Below are positions 7,726 to 17,250 of a stretch of 64,000 nucleotides of DNA, piece by piece; position 1 is the first letter of the stretch, and every line of letters begins with the position of its first letter. Made by a program: the position numbers and the translations under genes. Origin of the DNA: Fontibacillus puldeungensis (GTDB lineage Bacteria; Bacillota; Bacilli; Paenibacillales; Paenibacillaceae); contig NZ_JBHTLM010000012.1 of the NCBI RefSeq assembly GCF_042678945.1, positions 62,001 through 126,000 of the forward strand. Reading direction: 5' to 3'. Below the pieces are notes generated by a model. That model was not told where the DNA came from, made no database searches, and saw nothing but the letters and a program-made list of their open reading frames with translations.

Positions 7726-10700
7726 TTAAGCCTCTAAGAACCTAAACCAGCCAAAATCAAACCGGCTGCCCGGCAAAAACAGGAAGGTCACTTGCTGGTG
7801 ACCCGTGATTTTGTCTAGTTCAAACACCTGCTCTATGTAGCCATCGACCTGCGCAAACTCAACCATTTGACTGCTCTCCCCCTCGCCGCTTGCGAAACGG
7901 ATTTGAATTATGTTTTTATCCAGTGGAGTTCTACCATAAATGATGATTTTCGAAGCGCCCCCATCTCCAAAATCCATCTGCCCAAACTCCAACGAAACGT
8001 TATTGCCGATATCTTCTATCCACTTATCCTTGATGGTAAAAGAATCTCCATAGATGCGGTCACAGTCCGCTGCGTTGTTTAGCTCAAACGCTCTATTCGG
8101 GGACTCGAAAGAAAAACCTTTGATATGGACCTTCTGGTGAAACACGAAGCAAAGCGAGGTCACGCCTCGCAGCTTTTTGGACAATCGATAAGTTTCCTCC
8201 TGATACACGTTCCATTTGGCCTCTTTCTGGTAAATCACGTCGGCAAGGGGCAAACTGCCTGCTTCATCGGGCATGCCTTCCCAAATTTGCAACGTATACG
8301 CCTCACTAGACAGAGCAAAGATTGGGATGGTGAGCGTATCCGAGCCGTGCGGACCGAAGTCGATATCTCGGAACCCAACCTGCGTTTCTCCGTCCCTGCT
8401 TGTCGAGACCCCTTTTTCATTCCCGTTTCCTACTTCACCAACACTGTATTCGTAAAGCCCTGCGGAAATGAAACGATAAGGATCTTTGAAAACGGAGCCG
8501 ATACCCGAAGCTCTGAATTCAAGCTGTGAGATGAGCTTCGTCTTATCCGTACCGTTCGTGCTCGTACAACGAATCCTAAATTCTCCGTCGCCTAAGGCTG
8601 TAACTATCGCCAGGTGCCCATCCGGTTCGACCTTGGCCAAATTGGATTCGATTCCCATCTCGTTGACTACGGCCCAGTCAATCTCCGAATATGAGGTTTC
8701 TGACGGGTGCAAAACCGTTCGCACAGCAATTTGCTTCTTTTCAGGGCCAAACTGATGCCCATCTTCGCTGATCAGTTCAATTTTTCGCAAAGGAAGCTCT
8801 TCAGCGTTCCCTATCACACTTAGTAGGTCCTCATTATTCATCGCTGCACTTACACCTTGGATAGCCGTCATGTCAGGAACCTCAATCACTTTGAAATGCA
8901 TGGTTTGACTTTCCATACCTAAAGAGGACACGTCAAGGCGAATATCCCCAGGCTCTAGCGTTGCCCCGATGATCGCCATTAGCTTCCCGCCAAACAGTCT
9001 TCGGCTGCGTCCCTTATAAGGATCGTAGTCTGTGCTATCCCCGTTATCCAGTCCAAGCAGACGTCCCGCTCCAGTCACCTGAACATGCATGCGGTTGTTG
9101 GCATTTTCGACAGTACAGCCATTTTCATCCTCCACTCCGATTTCGACAAAAACAAGGTCCATCCCGTTAGCCGTGAGCTCCCCTTTATCCGCCCGCAAAC
9201 GTATCGCCTTGGCATCTCCAAAGGATGACCGAACGTCCGTCGCAATGATTCGGCCCGCTTCGTCATAGGCGATAGCTTGCAGTTCCCCTGCGGTGTAAGG
9301 AATTTTCCACCATCCAACAAGCTGGTCACCCTGCTTATGGTCAATGTCTTCCGCCCCGATCGTTTTCCCATCCAGTCGCAGCTCCACTCTCGGCGCGTTC
9401 GAGCAAACTCGCACATCAATCATTTGACCGTCGTTAAAATCCCAATAAGGAAATAGATGTACCATCGGGTTCTTCCTGTAGTCGGTCCAAGCCGCTTGGT
9501 ATATATAATACGAATCCTTAGGGAAGGTGGCAGTATCGATCTGCCCGAAATAAGAGTTCTTTGTATGGTACGGCGTCGGCTCCCCAATATAGTCGAATCC
9601 GGTCCAGATAAACTGGCCCAGTGAGTAAGGCGCATCCCGATCGGAGATAATGCAGGCTTCCGCTGACTTGGCTCCCCAGCTCGTTGTGCTATTGCCAAGC
9701 GAGGAGCACTGCTCGTCGTCGTCAGCCAAGATCGACTTTTCAAACGGGAAGTGGTAAATTCCCCTGCTTTGCACTACTGAAGCCGTCTCACTGCCGTAGA
9801 TGATCCAATCCGGATGCTCCTTATGATGCCGCTCATATAAGGCTTCCGCATAGTTGTAACCCGCTACCTTAACGATATCGGCGCATTTTTGGGCATTCTC
9901 CCACGGCATGTAATTCGAGCCGATCGTCACCCTGGCGTTTTGCTTCGGATCATATTTCATTACCTCTTCCATGAGCATCTTCGTTACGCTCTGCCCCCGC
10001 TCATCAGCGTGGGTATCGTAGATTTCGTTGCCGATGCTCCACAGAAGAAGACTCGGATGATTGCGATCTCGCTTGATCCAGCTCTTCACATCCTTCCGGT
10101 ACCAATCCGTGAAAAATCTCGCATAATCATGAGGTGTTTTCGCGCGTTCCCACATATCAAAAGCTTCCGACACGACCAGCAAGCCCATCTCGTCCGCAAG
10201 CTCCATCAGCTCTTTCGCAGGCATATTGTGAGCCGTACGGATCGCATTGGCTCCCATTTCCTTGAGTAGCTTAAACCTTCTCGCTAAAGCAGTTCTGTTA
10301 AACGCCGCGCCAAACGCCCCTAAATCATGATGCTCGCACACCCCGTTCAGCTTCAGTTTCCGGCCATTTAGCAGCAGTCCTTGATTCGGATCGAGCTGAA
10401 TGGTTCGGAATCCGATGTTTTGGGACAGTACCTCTACAGCTTCCCCGGAATGCTGCCCCTCCTGACCCGGCTCCGCCAGGTGCAACTCTGTGATAAGCTG
10501 ATACAAATTAGGCTCATCCGGGCTCCATAAGGCAGGATTGATTACTATCAAAGCCTGCCGATTTACTGCACCACCATCGCTTCCTACAGTCACTTTTTCG
10601 GATCTCACTTTTTCGGAAACGGTTGCGATCTGCCTTCCTTCTTTTACAACGGAGTGCGCTAGGTAAGCATCGCAGACAAGGTTCAGTTCGGTGTCAATTT

Positions 10701-11202
10701 CCACCCGCCAGTGGTCTTCTTCCTGCTTGGTTGTCACGTAAATGCCATCCGCAACAATATAATTAGGACCTCTTGATTTGAGCCATACATTTCGATAAAT
10801 CCCGGCCCCTGAATACCACCTGCTGTTCGGGCTTTGATGCACCACTTTGACAACGATTTCATTTTCACCCGGAGTAAGAGCCTGCGTAATATCATGCTCG
10901 AAGGAGGAATAGCCATACTTCCATTCGCCCACCAATTTTCCGTTAACATACACGGATGAATCCATATAAACACCATCAAAGTAAAGTAAAAATTGCTGAA
11001 GCGTCCCCTCATTCTCCCTCGTTAACCAAGTCCATACCTTTCTGTACCAGCCAATGCTGTTTTCATAGAGGTCCAGCGTATTATAAATTAGCCAATCATG
11101 CGGCAGGTCAACTGGTTTAAAGTCGAGGCCAGCGGAATTGCTGATTTCCAAACTGGTTTTCGCAAACGTCCAACCATCATTAAACAAGGTCTTCTTATTC
11201 AT
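7726..11202 (-). CDS. GH2 glycoside hydrolase, beta-galactosidase-like, multidomain
   Basis: 1158 residues. Domain order: sugar-binding jelly roll (1-155), Ig-like GH2 domain (about 160-270), TIM barrel (about 275-580), then accessory beta domains. The acid/base Glu393 lies in LLWSIGNEIYD and the nucleophile Glu472 in IIYGSETASV, matching GH2 spacing. Downstream are a DUF4982-like module (about 590-660), a GH2 C-terminal/Big-like region, and a tail of about 350 residues resembling carbohydrate-binding sandwiches. There is no signal peptide, which suggests a cytoplasmic exo-enzyme. The specificity (beta-galactoside, beta-glucuronide or other) cannot be fixed. It stands alone; the nearest regulator is the MarR gene downstream. 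The start has AAGGTGG at 11-base spacing. Confidence 0.9.
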   Translation of the reverse strand: MNKKTLFNDGWTFAKTSLEISNSAGLDFKPVDLPHDWLIYNTLDLYENSIGWYRKVWTWLTRENEGTLQQFLLYFDGVYMDSSVYVNGKLVGEWKYGYSSFEHDITQALTPGENEIVVKVVHQSPNSRWYSGAGIYRNVWLKSRGPNYIVADGIYVTTKQEEDHWRVEIDTELNLVCDAYLAHSVVKEGRQIATVSEKVRSEKVTVGSDGGAVNRQALIVINPALWSPDEPNLYQLITELHLAEPGQEGQHSGEAVEVLSQNIGFRTIQLDPNQGLLLNGRKLKLNGVCEHHDLGAFGAAFNRTALARRFKLLKEMGANAIRTAHNMPAKELMELADEMGLLVVSEAFDMWERAKTPHDYARFFTDWYRKDVKSWIKRDRNHPSLLLWSIGNEIYDTHADERGQSVTKMLMEEVMKYDPKQNARVTIGSNYMPWENAQKCADIVKVAGYNYAEALYERHHKEHPDWIIYGSETASVVQSRGIYHFPFEKSILADDDEQCSSLGNSTTSWGAKSAEACIISDRDAPYSLGQFIWTGFDYIGEPTPYHTKNSYFGQIDTATFPKDSYYIYQAAWTDYRKNPMVHLFPYWDFNDGQMIDVRVCSNAPRVELRLDGKTIGAEDIDHKQGDQLVGWWKIPYTAGELQAIAYDEAGRIIATDVRSSFGDAKAIRLRADKGELTANGMDLVFVEIGVEDENGCTVENANNRMHVQVTGAGRLLGLDNGDSTDYDPYKGRSRRLFGGKLMAIIGATLEPGDIRLDVSSLGMESQTMHFKVIEVPDMTAIQGVSAAMNNEDLLSVIGNAEELPLRKIELISEDGHQFGPEKKQIAVRTVLHPSETSYSEIDWAVVNEMGIESNLAKVEPDGHLAIVTALGDGEFRIRCTSTNGTDKTKLISQLEFRASGIGSVFKDPYRFISAGLYEYSVGEVGNGNEKGVSTSRDGETQVGFRDIDFGPHGSDTLTIPIFALSSEAYTLQIWEGMPDEAGSLPLADVIYQKEAKWNVYQEETYRLSKKLRGVTSLCFVFHQKVHIKGFSFESPNRAFELNNAADCDRIYGDSFTIKDKWIEDIGNNVSLEFGQMDFGDGGASKIIIYGRTPLDKNIIQIRFASGEGESSQMVEFAQVDGYIEQVFELDKITGHQQVTFLFLPGSRFDFGWFRFLEA

Positions 11203-11425
11203 GGAGTGGCACCCACCTTCTTCATAGCATTATTGACTTCTCGCCTGGAACCGCAACAAATATCAACTCTCTCTTCACATTATCATGAGGGACCGCTCAT
11301 TAGGCATAGCCTATTAAGAGGTTCTAAGCTTTTCTAAGCAAGTCCTTTAGCTTCTCCCCCTTATCTACTTTCAAACCTGTGTAAAAATATATGCAGGAAC
11401 TTCCGTTTCAGAAAGGAAACTGGTG

Positions 11426-12220
11426 ATGAAAATAACGGTTCGGGATGTGGTCGGTAGTTTACTGATATCTGATAAGCCCTTGATCGATAGCGTTGATCAA
11501 CTGCTAATAGGTTGCTACGACGAGGAAGTCAGAGGGATTGCTACTACGTTTGCGGCTACTTGTGAGGTAATTGAGAAAGCAAGCAATTTAGGCGTAAATC
11601 TATTGATTTCGCATGAGGGGATCTACTACAGTCATCAAAATAACCCGGAATGGTTGGCCGCCGATCCAGTGTGCAGCCGCAAACGCCAGATCATCGAACA
11701 AACTGGTATCGCAATATACCGCGATCATGACCACTGCCATCGGCAAACCCCGGACATTATCATGGCCGGTTTGCTTGAAGCTCTTGATTGGGAGAACGCG
11801 GTCGCGGAAATGCTGTCTACGTCGGCGATTGTTCAAGTTGCACCCATAAAGCTGCAGCAATTGGCAGCCTACATCAAAACCAAGCTTGGTCTTCACTATG
11901 TGCGCGTTACAGGACAGCTTTCAGATTGTTGCAGCCACATTGGCATATTAGTAGGTTATCGAGGTGGAGGGTCCCTTGCTATACCTCTTCTGCGGGACAA
12001 AGGAGTCGATGTCATTATTGCGGGGGAGGGACCAGAGTGGGAAACACCGGAATATGTCAGAGATGCCGTGCATCAAGGCGGTCATCAGGCTTTAATCACG
12101 CTCGGTCATGCCGAAAGCGAGCAGCCTGGGATGCAGTATCTTGCCAAACAACTACAGAAGCAATATCCTCAGATTCCGGTGCATTTTTTACCCGTGGATC
12201 CCCTTTTTCATGTGCTATAG
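11426..12220 (+). CDS. NIF3/DUF34-family dinuclear-metal protein
   Basis: 264 residues from ATG 11426 with AAAGGA upstream; a GTG three bases earlier is also possible. The NIF3 fold is indicated by LLIGCYDEEVRGIATTF at the N-terminus, the metal-binding LLISHEGIYY (His in a family-conserved place), the DHDHCH cluster, and a C-terminal AGEGPEWE plus LGHAESE. NIF3-like proteins form hexameric toroids with two metal ions per subunit and have been linked to GTP cyclohydrolase-like or general metabolite-repair roles; the activity is unsettled. It is convergent with the MFS gene, 15 bases stop to stop. Confidence 0.83.
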   Translation: MKITVRDVVGSLLISDKPLIDSVDQLLIGCYDEEVRGIATTFAATCEVIEKASNLGVNLLISHEGIYYSHQNNPEWLAADPVCSRKRQIIEQTGIAIYRDHDHCHRQTPDIIMAGLLEALDWENAVAEMLSTSAIVQVAPIKLQQLAAYIKTKLGLHYVRVTGQLSDCCSHIGILVGYRGGGSLAIPLLRDKGVDVIIAGEGPEWETPEYVRDAVHQGGHQALITLGHAESEQPGMQYLAKQLQKQYPQIPVHFLPVDPLFHVL

Positions 12221-12235
12221 ATGATGGTTAGATGA

Positions 12236-13480
12236 TTAAATATGGCTCTCTACCCTCTTCTGCTTTATAGGAAGCTGGGTTATTGAACTCTTGGACGGAA
12301 CTGCACTTTTGCGGATTAATATCGCGGCAAACACAAGCGCCAGCGCCAAAAACGCCAGAATGACCGACACAACGCCTCCCCAGCCATAGCTGCTCCAGAA
12401 TTCCCCGACGGCGGTACCGCCGAAGCTGGAGCCCATATAGTAGAAAAACAAATACAGCGCAGACGCTTGAGCCTTATTGCTCGTCGCTCTCTGCCCTACC
12501 CATCCGCTGGCGATCGAGTGGCTTCCAAAGAAACCGAAGGTTAATAGCGGCAGCCCGCAAATTTTGATCCATAGATTCGGTTCTAGGGTGATAGCAGCTC
12601 CTGCCATCGTAATAAGCAGTGACAGGACAAGCGCTTTAGACTTGCCGATATGCTGAGCTACTTTAGCCATCAACACCGAGCTGAACATACCGACGATAAA
12701 GATCAGGAAGATCCAGCTCAGAATACTGCGGCTTATGAAATACGGCGGCCCGCTAAGCTCGTAAATAACATAATTGTACATCGCCACATTGCTGCCAAGA
12801 ATGAGAAAGCCAATGCCATATAAACACAGCAGACGTGGATCTTTGAGATGGCCGGTAAAGGTGGACAGCAGCTTTTTGGCTTCCAATGAATGTGATTTGA
12901 AATTTTGCGAGCTTGGCAAGGTCAGCCAGAAAATGATACTGCCGCATAAGCTTATGAAGCTGATTACGCCCAGGCCTACATGCCAGTTGAAATAGTTACT
13001 CACAACCCCGGAGATCAATCTGCCGGAGACTGCCCCGAGCGAATTCCCGCTTATATAGAGCCCCATAGCGACCCCCAAGCTCCCAGGATCGATTTCTTCG
13101 CCCAAGTAAGCCATGGCAATAGACGGAACCCCGCCTAAAATAATCCCTTCAATGATCCGGAAGGTCAGTACCGAGCTAAACGTTGTACTAAACATGGTCA
13201 GAATGGACAGCAGAGATGCGATGAGCATCGAAACAATCATCAATTGCTTTCTTCCCCACCGTTCCGACAAAGCGCTAATAAACAGCATGCTGACCGCCAG
13301 AGACATCGTCGTCCCTGAAAGCGCCAGGCTTGCCGTCGTTGCAGATATATGGAACTCTTTCGCAAATTCCGGCAGTAAGGGCTGCGTGCAGTACAAAATA
13401 GCAAAGGTGTTAAATCCGGCCGCGAAAAAAGCGATATTGGCTCGCCGAAAAGCAGGTGTTCCTTGTTTGATCCGACCCAT
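12236..13480 (-). CDS. MFS transporter (YnfM-like drug/metabolite efflux)
   Basis: 414 residues from ATG 13480, which has GGGGGA seven bases upstream; the longer frame to 13570 has no ribosome site and covers the promoter. Twelve hydrophobic segments are apparent. The MFS motif A between helices 2 and 3 reads LSERWGRKQLMIVS. The N-terminal FNTFAILYCTQPLLPEFAKEF is typical of the YnfM/AraJ efflux subgroup. It exchanges an unknown substrate across the membrane, driven by protons. A divergent LysR regulator starts 136 bases away, the usual arrangement for a LysR-controlled exporter. Confidence 0.9.
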   Translation of the reverse strand: MGRIKQGTPAFRRANIAFFAAGFNTFAILYCTQPLLPEFAKEFHISATTASLALSGTTMSLAVSMLFISALSERWGRKQLMIVSMLIASLLSILTMFSTTFSSVLTFRIIEGIILGGVPSIAMAYLGEEIDPGSLGVAMGLYISGNSLGAVSGRLISGVVSNYFNWHVGLGVISFISLCGSIIFWLTLPSSQNFKSHSLEAKKLLSTFTGHLKDPRLLCLYGIGFLILGSNVAMYNYVIYELSGPPYFISRSILSWIFLIFIVGMFSSVLMAKVAQHIGKSKALVLSLLITMAGAAITLEPNLWIKICGLPLLTFGFFGSHSIASGWVGQRATSNKAQASALYLFFYYMGSSFGGTAVGEFWSSYGWGGVVSVILAFLALALVFAAILIRKSAVPSKSSITQLPIKQKRVESHI

Positions 13481-13550
13481 ATGATGTTCCCCCAATGTAT
13501 GTCCGTTACATAAACATATGGTATCATCGACAAATGCAAAAGTATAATTT

Positions 13551-13561
13551 ATGATAATCAT
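13551..13561. promoter_or_regulatory. Inverted repeat in MFS/LysR intergenic region (LysR box or Fur-like)
   Basis: ATGATAATCAT is an 11-bp perfect inverted repeat. It fits a T-N11-A LysR box, and together with its flank (TGATAATCATT) it also matches the left and central part of the Bacillus Fur box TGATAATTATTATCA. The right half-site is degenerate, so a LysR operator is more likely. Confidence 0.35.
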
Positions 13562-13616
13562 TGTTTTCATGCTTTTTTGTAATGAATAGAGTGAATCAAG
13601 CCTGGGGGTACAGAAT

Positions 13617-14501
13617 ATGGATTTTCAACAACTGAAATATTTTCAAGTTCTTTCGCAAATACAGCACGTAACTCATGCCGCCGAGCACTTGTCGTTATCG
13701 CAGCCAGCATTAAGCAGATCGATCGCAAGGCTTGAGGAAGAGCTAGGTGTTCCCTTGTTTGAGCGTCACAATCGGTCGATTCGACTCAATCGGTATGGGG
13801 AATTGTTCTTGAAGCGGGTTAATCGGGTGATGAAGGATATCGAGGACGGGAAAAGAGAGCTGTATGAAATGGTTCACCCGGAGCGTGGCGAGGTTTCGCT
13901 AGGCTTTCTGCATACGCTCGGTACCCATATCATTCCGGATTTGATCGGTGAGTTCAAGAACATGTATCCTGCCGTTCGCTTTCAGTTGATTGAGAATCAC
14001 AGCTATTCTTTATTGAATGAATTAATAGGTGGAGAATTGGATTTGTGTCTGTTAGCTGAGCCGGAGAACGTGGCACCAAATGTGGAATGGACTCCATTGT
14101 GGGAGGAGGAGTTATATGCTACTTTGCCCCTTCATCACCGTTTATCGAGCGCCCAATCCATAGCACTAAACGATCTGAAGGACGAGCCTTTTATTATGTT
14201 AAAAAAAGGGTACGCCCTGCGCCAAACGACGGATCACATGTTCGAAGAGTACGGAATTACACCCATCATCGCTTTTGAAGGAGAAGAAGCAGCGACGGTT
14301 GCAGGTATGGTGGGAGCTGGATTAGGCGTTTCTCTTTTGCCTGATCTGAAGGGGTTTGACCGAAGCAGCATTGCTCAAGTTCACTTGCGTCACCCCGGAA
14401 GTCATCGAACCATTGGACTTGCTGTAAGAATGGATGGCTATTTATCACCTTCTGCTCTCAATTTCAAACAATTTGTATTGCAGAAATTTGGTGTGCGATA
14501 G
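13617..14501 (+). CDS. LysR-family transcriptional regulator
   Basis: 294 residues, standard LTTR length. The N-terminal winged helix is complete (DFQQLKYFQVLSQIQHVTHA, then LSLSQPALSRSIARLEEELGVPLFERHNRSIRLN), followed by a two-lobe effector domain. LTTRs bind T-N11-A palindromes and usually control the divergent gene in response to a small molecule. Here that gene is the MFS exporter 136 bases away. The ATG is preceded by GGGGGTA at ideal spacing. The effector is unknown. Confidence 0.93.
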   Translation: MDFQQLKYFQVLSQIQHVTHAAEHLSLSQPALSRSIARLEEELGVPLFERHNRSIRLNRYGELFLKRVNRVMKDIEDGKRELYEMVHPERGEVSLGFLHTLGTHIIPDLIGEFKNMYPAVRFQLIENHSYSLLNELIGGELDLCLLAEPENVAPNVEWTPLWEEELYATLPLHHRLSSAQSIALNDLKDEPFIMLKKGYALRQTTDHMFEEYGITPIIAFEGEEAATVAGMVGAGLGVSLLPDLKGFDRSSIAQVHLRHPGSHRTIGLAVRMDGYLSPSALNFKQFVLQKFGVR

Positions 14502-14522
14502 AACGCAGCTGAAGCTGCAATA

Positions 14523-15461
14523 TTACAATAAGGAAAATCCCAAAAACGACGAACCCATAATAAGTGACTGCTTCATGTCATTCAGATAGCTGAGCTGCTT
14601 TTCCGTTAGTTTGTCGTAATCCGCATATAGAAAATGATATGTATAAGAGAAAAGATGTCGGTAGTCGATAAAATAATCAATTTGCGATAGAAACGGAGTA
14701 TTCGCATTTCCCCGCTTATAGCCGGTCATAAAGGATTGAAAGAACGTTTTAACAAACGCCTCTCGATCAGATCTATCTACCGTTTGGGCGGCATGGTAAA
14801 CCGCAACCGCGATATCGTAGGCAAACCAGTGGTACTCGCTATCACCAAAGTCGATTAACGTCAGTTCATCGTTATGCACGATTAAGTTGCCGTGATGCAA
14901 ATCCCCGTGAATCAGCCCAAAATGGTGCCGAGTGGATGGCAAACGCTCAAATTCCTTACCGTAATGTCTCCATTTCTGTATTAAAATCGGATCCAGTCCA
15001 GCAGAATCAAGCTTTTTAAGAATTATGTGTTGGTTCCAATGCGGACGCTTCTGGGCAGGATGATAGCATTTGGCAGCGGTATGCATTTTTCCCGTCGCCT
15101 CCCCCCATTTTTCAAACAAGGCGGAGTTCCACACTTGCGGGTTCTGGGGATTAACGTGAGTACCGTTTATTTTGTCATACATCACAACATAATACTCACC
15201 CGAGATAACATGAATAAATTCATCATCCGATAGCCGTAATGGTTTAGCTACTTGAACCTTTTTAGAGACCAGATATTCCAGCCATTCGAGTTCACCCAGC
15301 GTGTCGGCTTCCGAAGCAGAAGTTGTTTCCAATATTTTCACGACACCTCGATCAGGTAAAACCTCAAAAACATTGCTGTTATATCCCCCAAGAAGTTTGA
15401 CATCTGACGGACGGCAGCCGAGCCGTGTAATTAACTCGTTCATGACCGTATCAGGTAGCAT
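14523..15461 (-). CDS. APH-family phosphotransferase (kinase-like fold)
   Basis: 312 residues. The catalytic loop GLIHGDLHHGNLI carries Asp187 and Asn192, and the metal-binding TLIDFGDSEY carries Asp204, both hallmarks of aminoglycoside phosphotransferase / choline kinase-like enzymes. An N-terminal lobe with VVKILETT supplies the ATP-binding lysine. It phosphorylates a small-molecule hydroxyl in the cytoplasm; the substrate is not evident. It is the last gene of a five-gene operon (kinase, regulator, PssA, DedA, this), 22 bases after DedA. That context hints at a lipid head-group precursor rather than an antibiotic, which is inference. Confidence 0.85.
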   Translation of the reverse strand: MLPDTVMNELITRLGCRPSDVKLLGGYNSNVFEVLPDRGVVKILETTSASEADTLGELEWLEYLVSKKVQVAKPLRLSDDEFIHVISGEYYVVMYDKINGTHVNPQNPQVWNSALFEKWGEATGKMHTAAKCYHPAQKRPHWNQHIILKKLDSAGLDPILIQKWRHYGKEFERLPSTRHHFGLIHGDLHHGNLIVHNDELTLIDFGDSEYHWFAYDIAVAVYHAAQTVDRSDREAFVKTFFQSFMTGYKRGNANTPFLSQIDYFIDYRHLFSYTYHFLYADYDKLTEKQLSYLNDMKQSLIMGSSFLGFSLL

Positions 15462-15483
15462 TTTATTCTTACCCCCTATTGCG

Positions 15484-15975
15484 TTACGCTAAATACCTAA
15501 CTCCAACAAAATAGCCTATCGATATAAACACCACCGTCCAGATGATGGCACCGATACAGCAAATCAATAAATATTTCTTGAATGGCATTACGCCAATGCC
15601 GGAAATATAGCCTGACGCGTGTCTCACTCCTGGAATAAAATATGAGAATAATACCGTCCAAATGCCGTATTTGGAAAACCAGACTCTTACTTTTTCATAT
15701 CGCTTGGGCGTTAGGCCGATCCACTTGCCGTATTTTTCGATGATGGCGTAGCCCAGCTTTCTCCCAATGACGTAACTGACGGTCATCCCGGTTACCGAAC
15801 CCACGAAACTGAAAAAAACGGATAAGCAAAAATTCAGCATATGAATTGAAGCCAAATAACCGATAAACAACATCAAAGTCTCGTCCGGGATCGGTAATCC
15901 GACTATACCTAAAGACAACATGACTACAATAGCCAAATAGCCATATTGCGATAACAACTCTGCAGCCATTTCCAC
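15484..15975 (-). CDS. DedA/SNARE-associated-family membrane protein
   Basis: 163 residues from GTG 15975, whose AGGAAG site overlaps the PssA stop; ATG 15969 is an alternative. Four to five hydrophobic segments are present. DedA features include LPIPDETLMLFIGYLAS with an acidic residue in the re-entrant loop, SVTGMTVSYVIGRKLG, and RHASGYISGIGVMPFKKYLL (the conserved R..G motif). DedA proteins act as proton-coupled flippases or scramblases, including for undecaprenyl phosphate and phospholipids. At 163 residues it is shorter than the usual ~200. Its position right after PssA supports a lipid role. Confidence 0.9.
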   Translation of the reverse strand: MEMAAELLSQYGYLAIVVMLSLGIVGLPIPDETLMLFIGYLASIHMLNFCLSVFFSFVGSVTGMTVSYVIGRKLGYAIIEKYGKWIGLTPKRYEKVRVWFSKYGIWTVLFSYFIPGVRHASGYISGIGVMPFKKYLLICCIGAIIWTVVFISIGYFVGVRYLA

Positions 15976-15981
15976 GATCTA

Positions 15982-16506
15982 TCACTTCCTGGTAGTAATG
16001 TTTTTCAATGATGGAAATGGGACACGGCTGATCATTAGCAGAGATAACACACCCATCAAGGTTACGATAACAAATGGTTGTACATGCTGACTCAACAGGG
16101 ACATTAATGCCAAAATCGTACCGGCAGCGGTAATCGGCATCCCTGTAAATGTCGGGCTGGATACGGTAATGTTGAATCGAGCCAGCCGCAATGCACCGCA
16201 GACTAGAAAAATGATGGCCATTACAGCGCCTAGCTGAGGGATGGCATCCAAATTGTTCAAAAGTATAAGAAAAGCAGGTGCTGCGCCAAATGAAATAAGG
16301 TCCGCAAGAGAATCAAGCTGCTTTCCAAATTCACTGGTGCAGTGCATCAATCTAGCCAACAGCCCGTCCAACACATCAAAAAAAGCGGCAAATGCAATCA
16401 GAATTAGTGCTATTCTATAATGCCCCTGAATCGTGTAAAGCAGTGACACAGCCCCAGCTCCCAGATTGCAAACCGTGCACAAGGAGGGTATCCATTTACA
16501 TTTCAT
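15982..16506 (-). CDS. pssA: CDP-diacylglycerol--serine O-phosphatidyltransferase
   Basis: 174 residues, matching Gram-positive PssA length, with five to six membrane helices. The CDP-alcohol phosphatidyltransferase signature DGxxARx8GxxxDxxxD is complete: DGLLAR, eight residues, then GKQLDSLAD. The adjacent LISFGAAPAF is typical of PssA rather than PgsA. It makes phosphatidylserine, precursor of phosphatidylethanolamine, at the cytoplasmic membrane. It starts 21 bases after the response regulator and is followed after 6 bases by DedA, so it is co-transcribed with the two-component system. The ribosome site is weak (AGAAAGCGAG). No psd decarboxylase is in the window. Confidence 0.93.
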   Translation of the reverse strand: MKCKWIPSLCTVCNLGAGAVSLLYTIQGHYRIALILIAFAAFFDVLDGLLARLMHCTSEFGKQLDSLADLISFGAAPAFLILLNNLDAIPQLGAVMAIIFLVCGALRLARFNITVSSPTFTGMPITAAGTILALMSLLSQHVQPFVIVTLMGVLSLLMISRVPFPSLKNITTRK

Positions 16507-16527
16507 ACATTTCTACTCGCTTTCTAA

Positions 16528-17220
16528 TTATTGTTCGTCTTCCTGCTCAAACTTGTACCCCGTACCAATCACCGTGCGGATAAAGCGGGATTCAAACCCG
16601 AGCTTTGCTCGTAATTTCTTGATGTGTGTGTCGACTACCCGCGTATCTCCTTCGAATTCCACTCCCCACACTCGGTTAATGATTGTGTCCCGGGGGACAA
16701 CGATATTTTTATTGGTAATTAACAGCAGAAGAAGCTCGTATTCCTTGGGAGTAAGCTCGACTTCGGTTTCCCCTACTTCCAACCGTCGGGCCAGCGTGTT
16801 CAGAACCGCTGACCCAAAGGTCAGCATATGCCCTTGGGGTTTGTAGTTCTCTGTCACACGCTTCATTAATGAATTAGCTCTGGCGATAAGAACCTTGGGG
16901 CTGAACGGCTTGGTCACATAATCGTCAGCCCCCAGCTCAAACCCGAGAATCTTGTCATGATCTCCCGATTTGGCGGTAAGTAAAATGATCGGAACGCCTG
17001 ATCTGGAGCGTATTTGTCTGCACACCTCGAAACCGTCGATTCGAGGCATCATGATATCGAGAATGACTAAATCCGGATATAGCGAGTCAAACCAGTTCAA
17101 AGCATCGCTGCCGTTTTCCGCCTCATGTACTTCCCAGCCATCCTGAATAAAATAGTCAGAAACGACCTCCCTTATTCTGAACTCGTCCTCGACGATAAGT
17201 ACTTTTTTTCCCAATCTCAT
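16528..17220 (-). CDS. OmpR/PhoB-family response regulator
   Basis: 230 residues. The receiver domain (about 5-118) has acidic Glu11/Asp12, phosphoacceptor Asp55 in LVILDIMMP and the conserved Lys in VTKPFSP. The DNA-binding winged helix (about 130-227) shows LTPKEYELLLLL and TRVVDTHIKKLRAKLG. It is encoded 30 bases after its histidine kinase and directly before pssA. It probably controls envelope or lipid genes including this operon. The order kinase first, regulator second is the reverse of the common arrangement. The ribosome site GGGAGGTG is strong. Confidence 0.96.
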   Translation of the reverse strand: MRLGKKVLIVEDEFRIREVVSDYFIQDGWEVHEAENGSDALNWFDSLYPDLVILDIMMPRIDGFEVCRQIRSRSGVPIILLTAKSGDHDKILGFELGADDYVTKPFSPKVLIARANSLMKRVTENYKPQGHMLTFGSAVLNTLARRLEVGETEVELTPKEYELLLLLITNKNIVVPRDTIINRVWGVEFEGDTRVVDTHIKKLRAKLGFESRFIRTVIGTGYKFEQEDEQ

Positions 17221-17250
17221 GCACCTCCCTTCAGTTCAATAGCCGAGCAG

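Noticed and set aside
11203..11425. Possible small gene in the gap between the GH2 and NIF3 genes
   Set aside because: The only open frame runs antisense from within the GH2 start and has no ribosome site; the stretch is probably two divergent promoters.
13551..13565. Fur box in the MFS/LysR promoter
   Set aside because: Only the left and central part matches; the right half (ATTGTTT) is poor, and a LysR box explains the repeat better.
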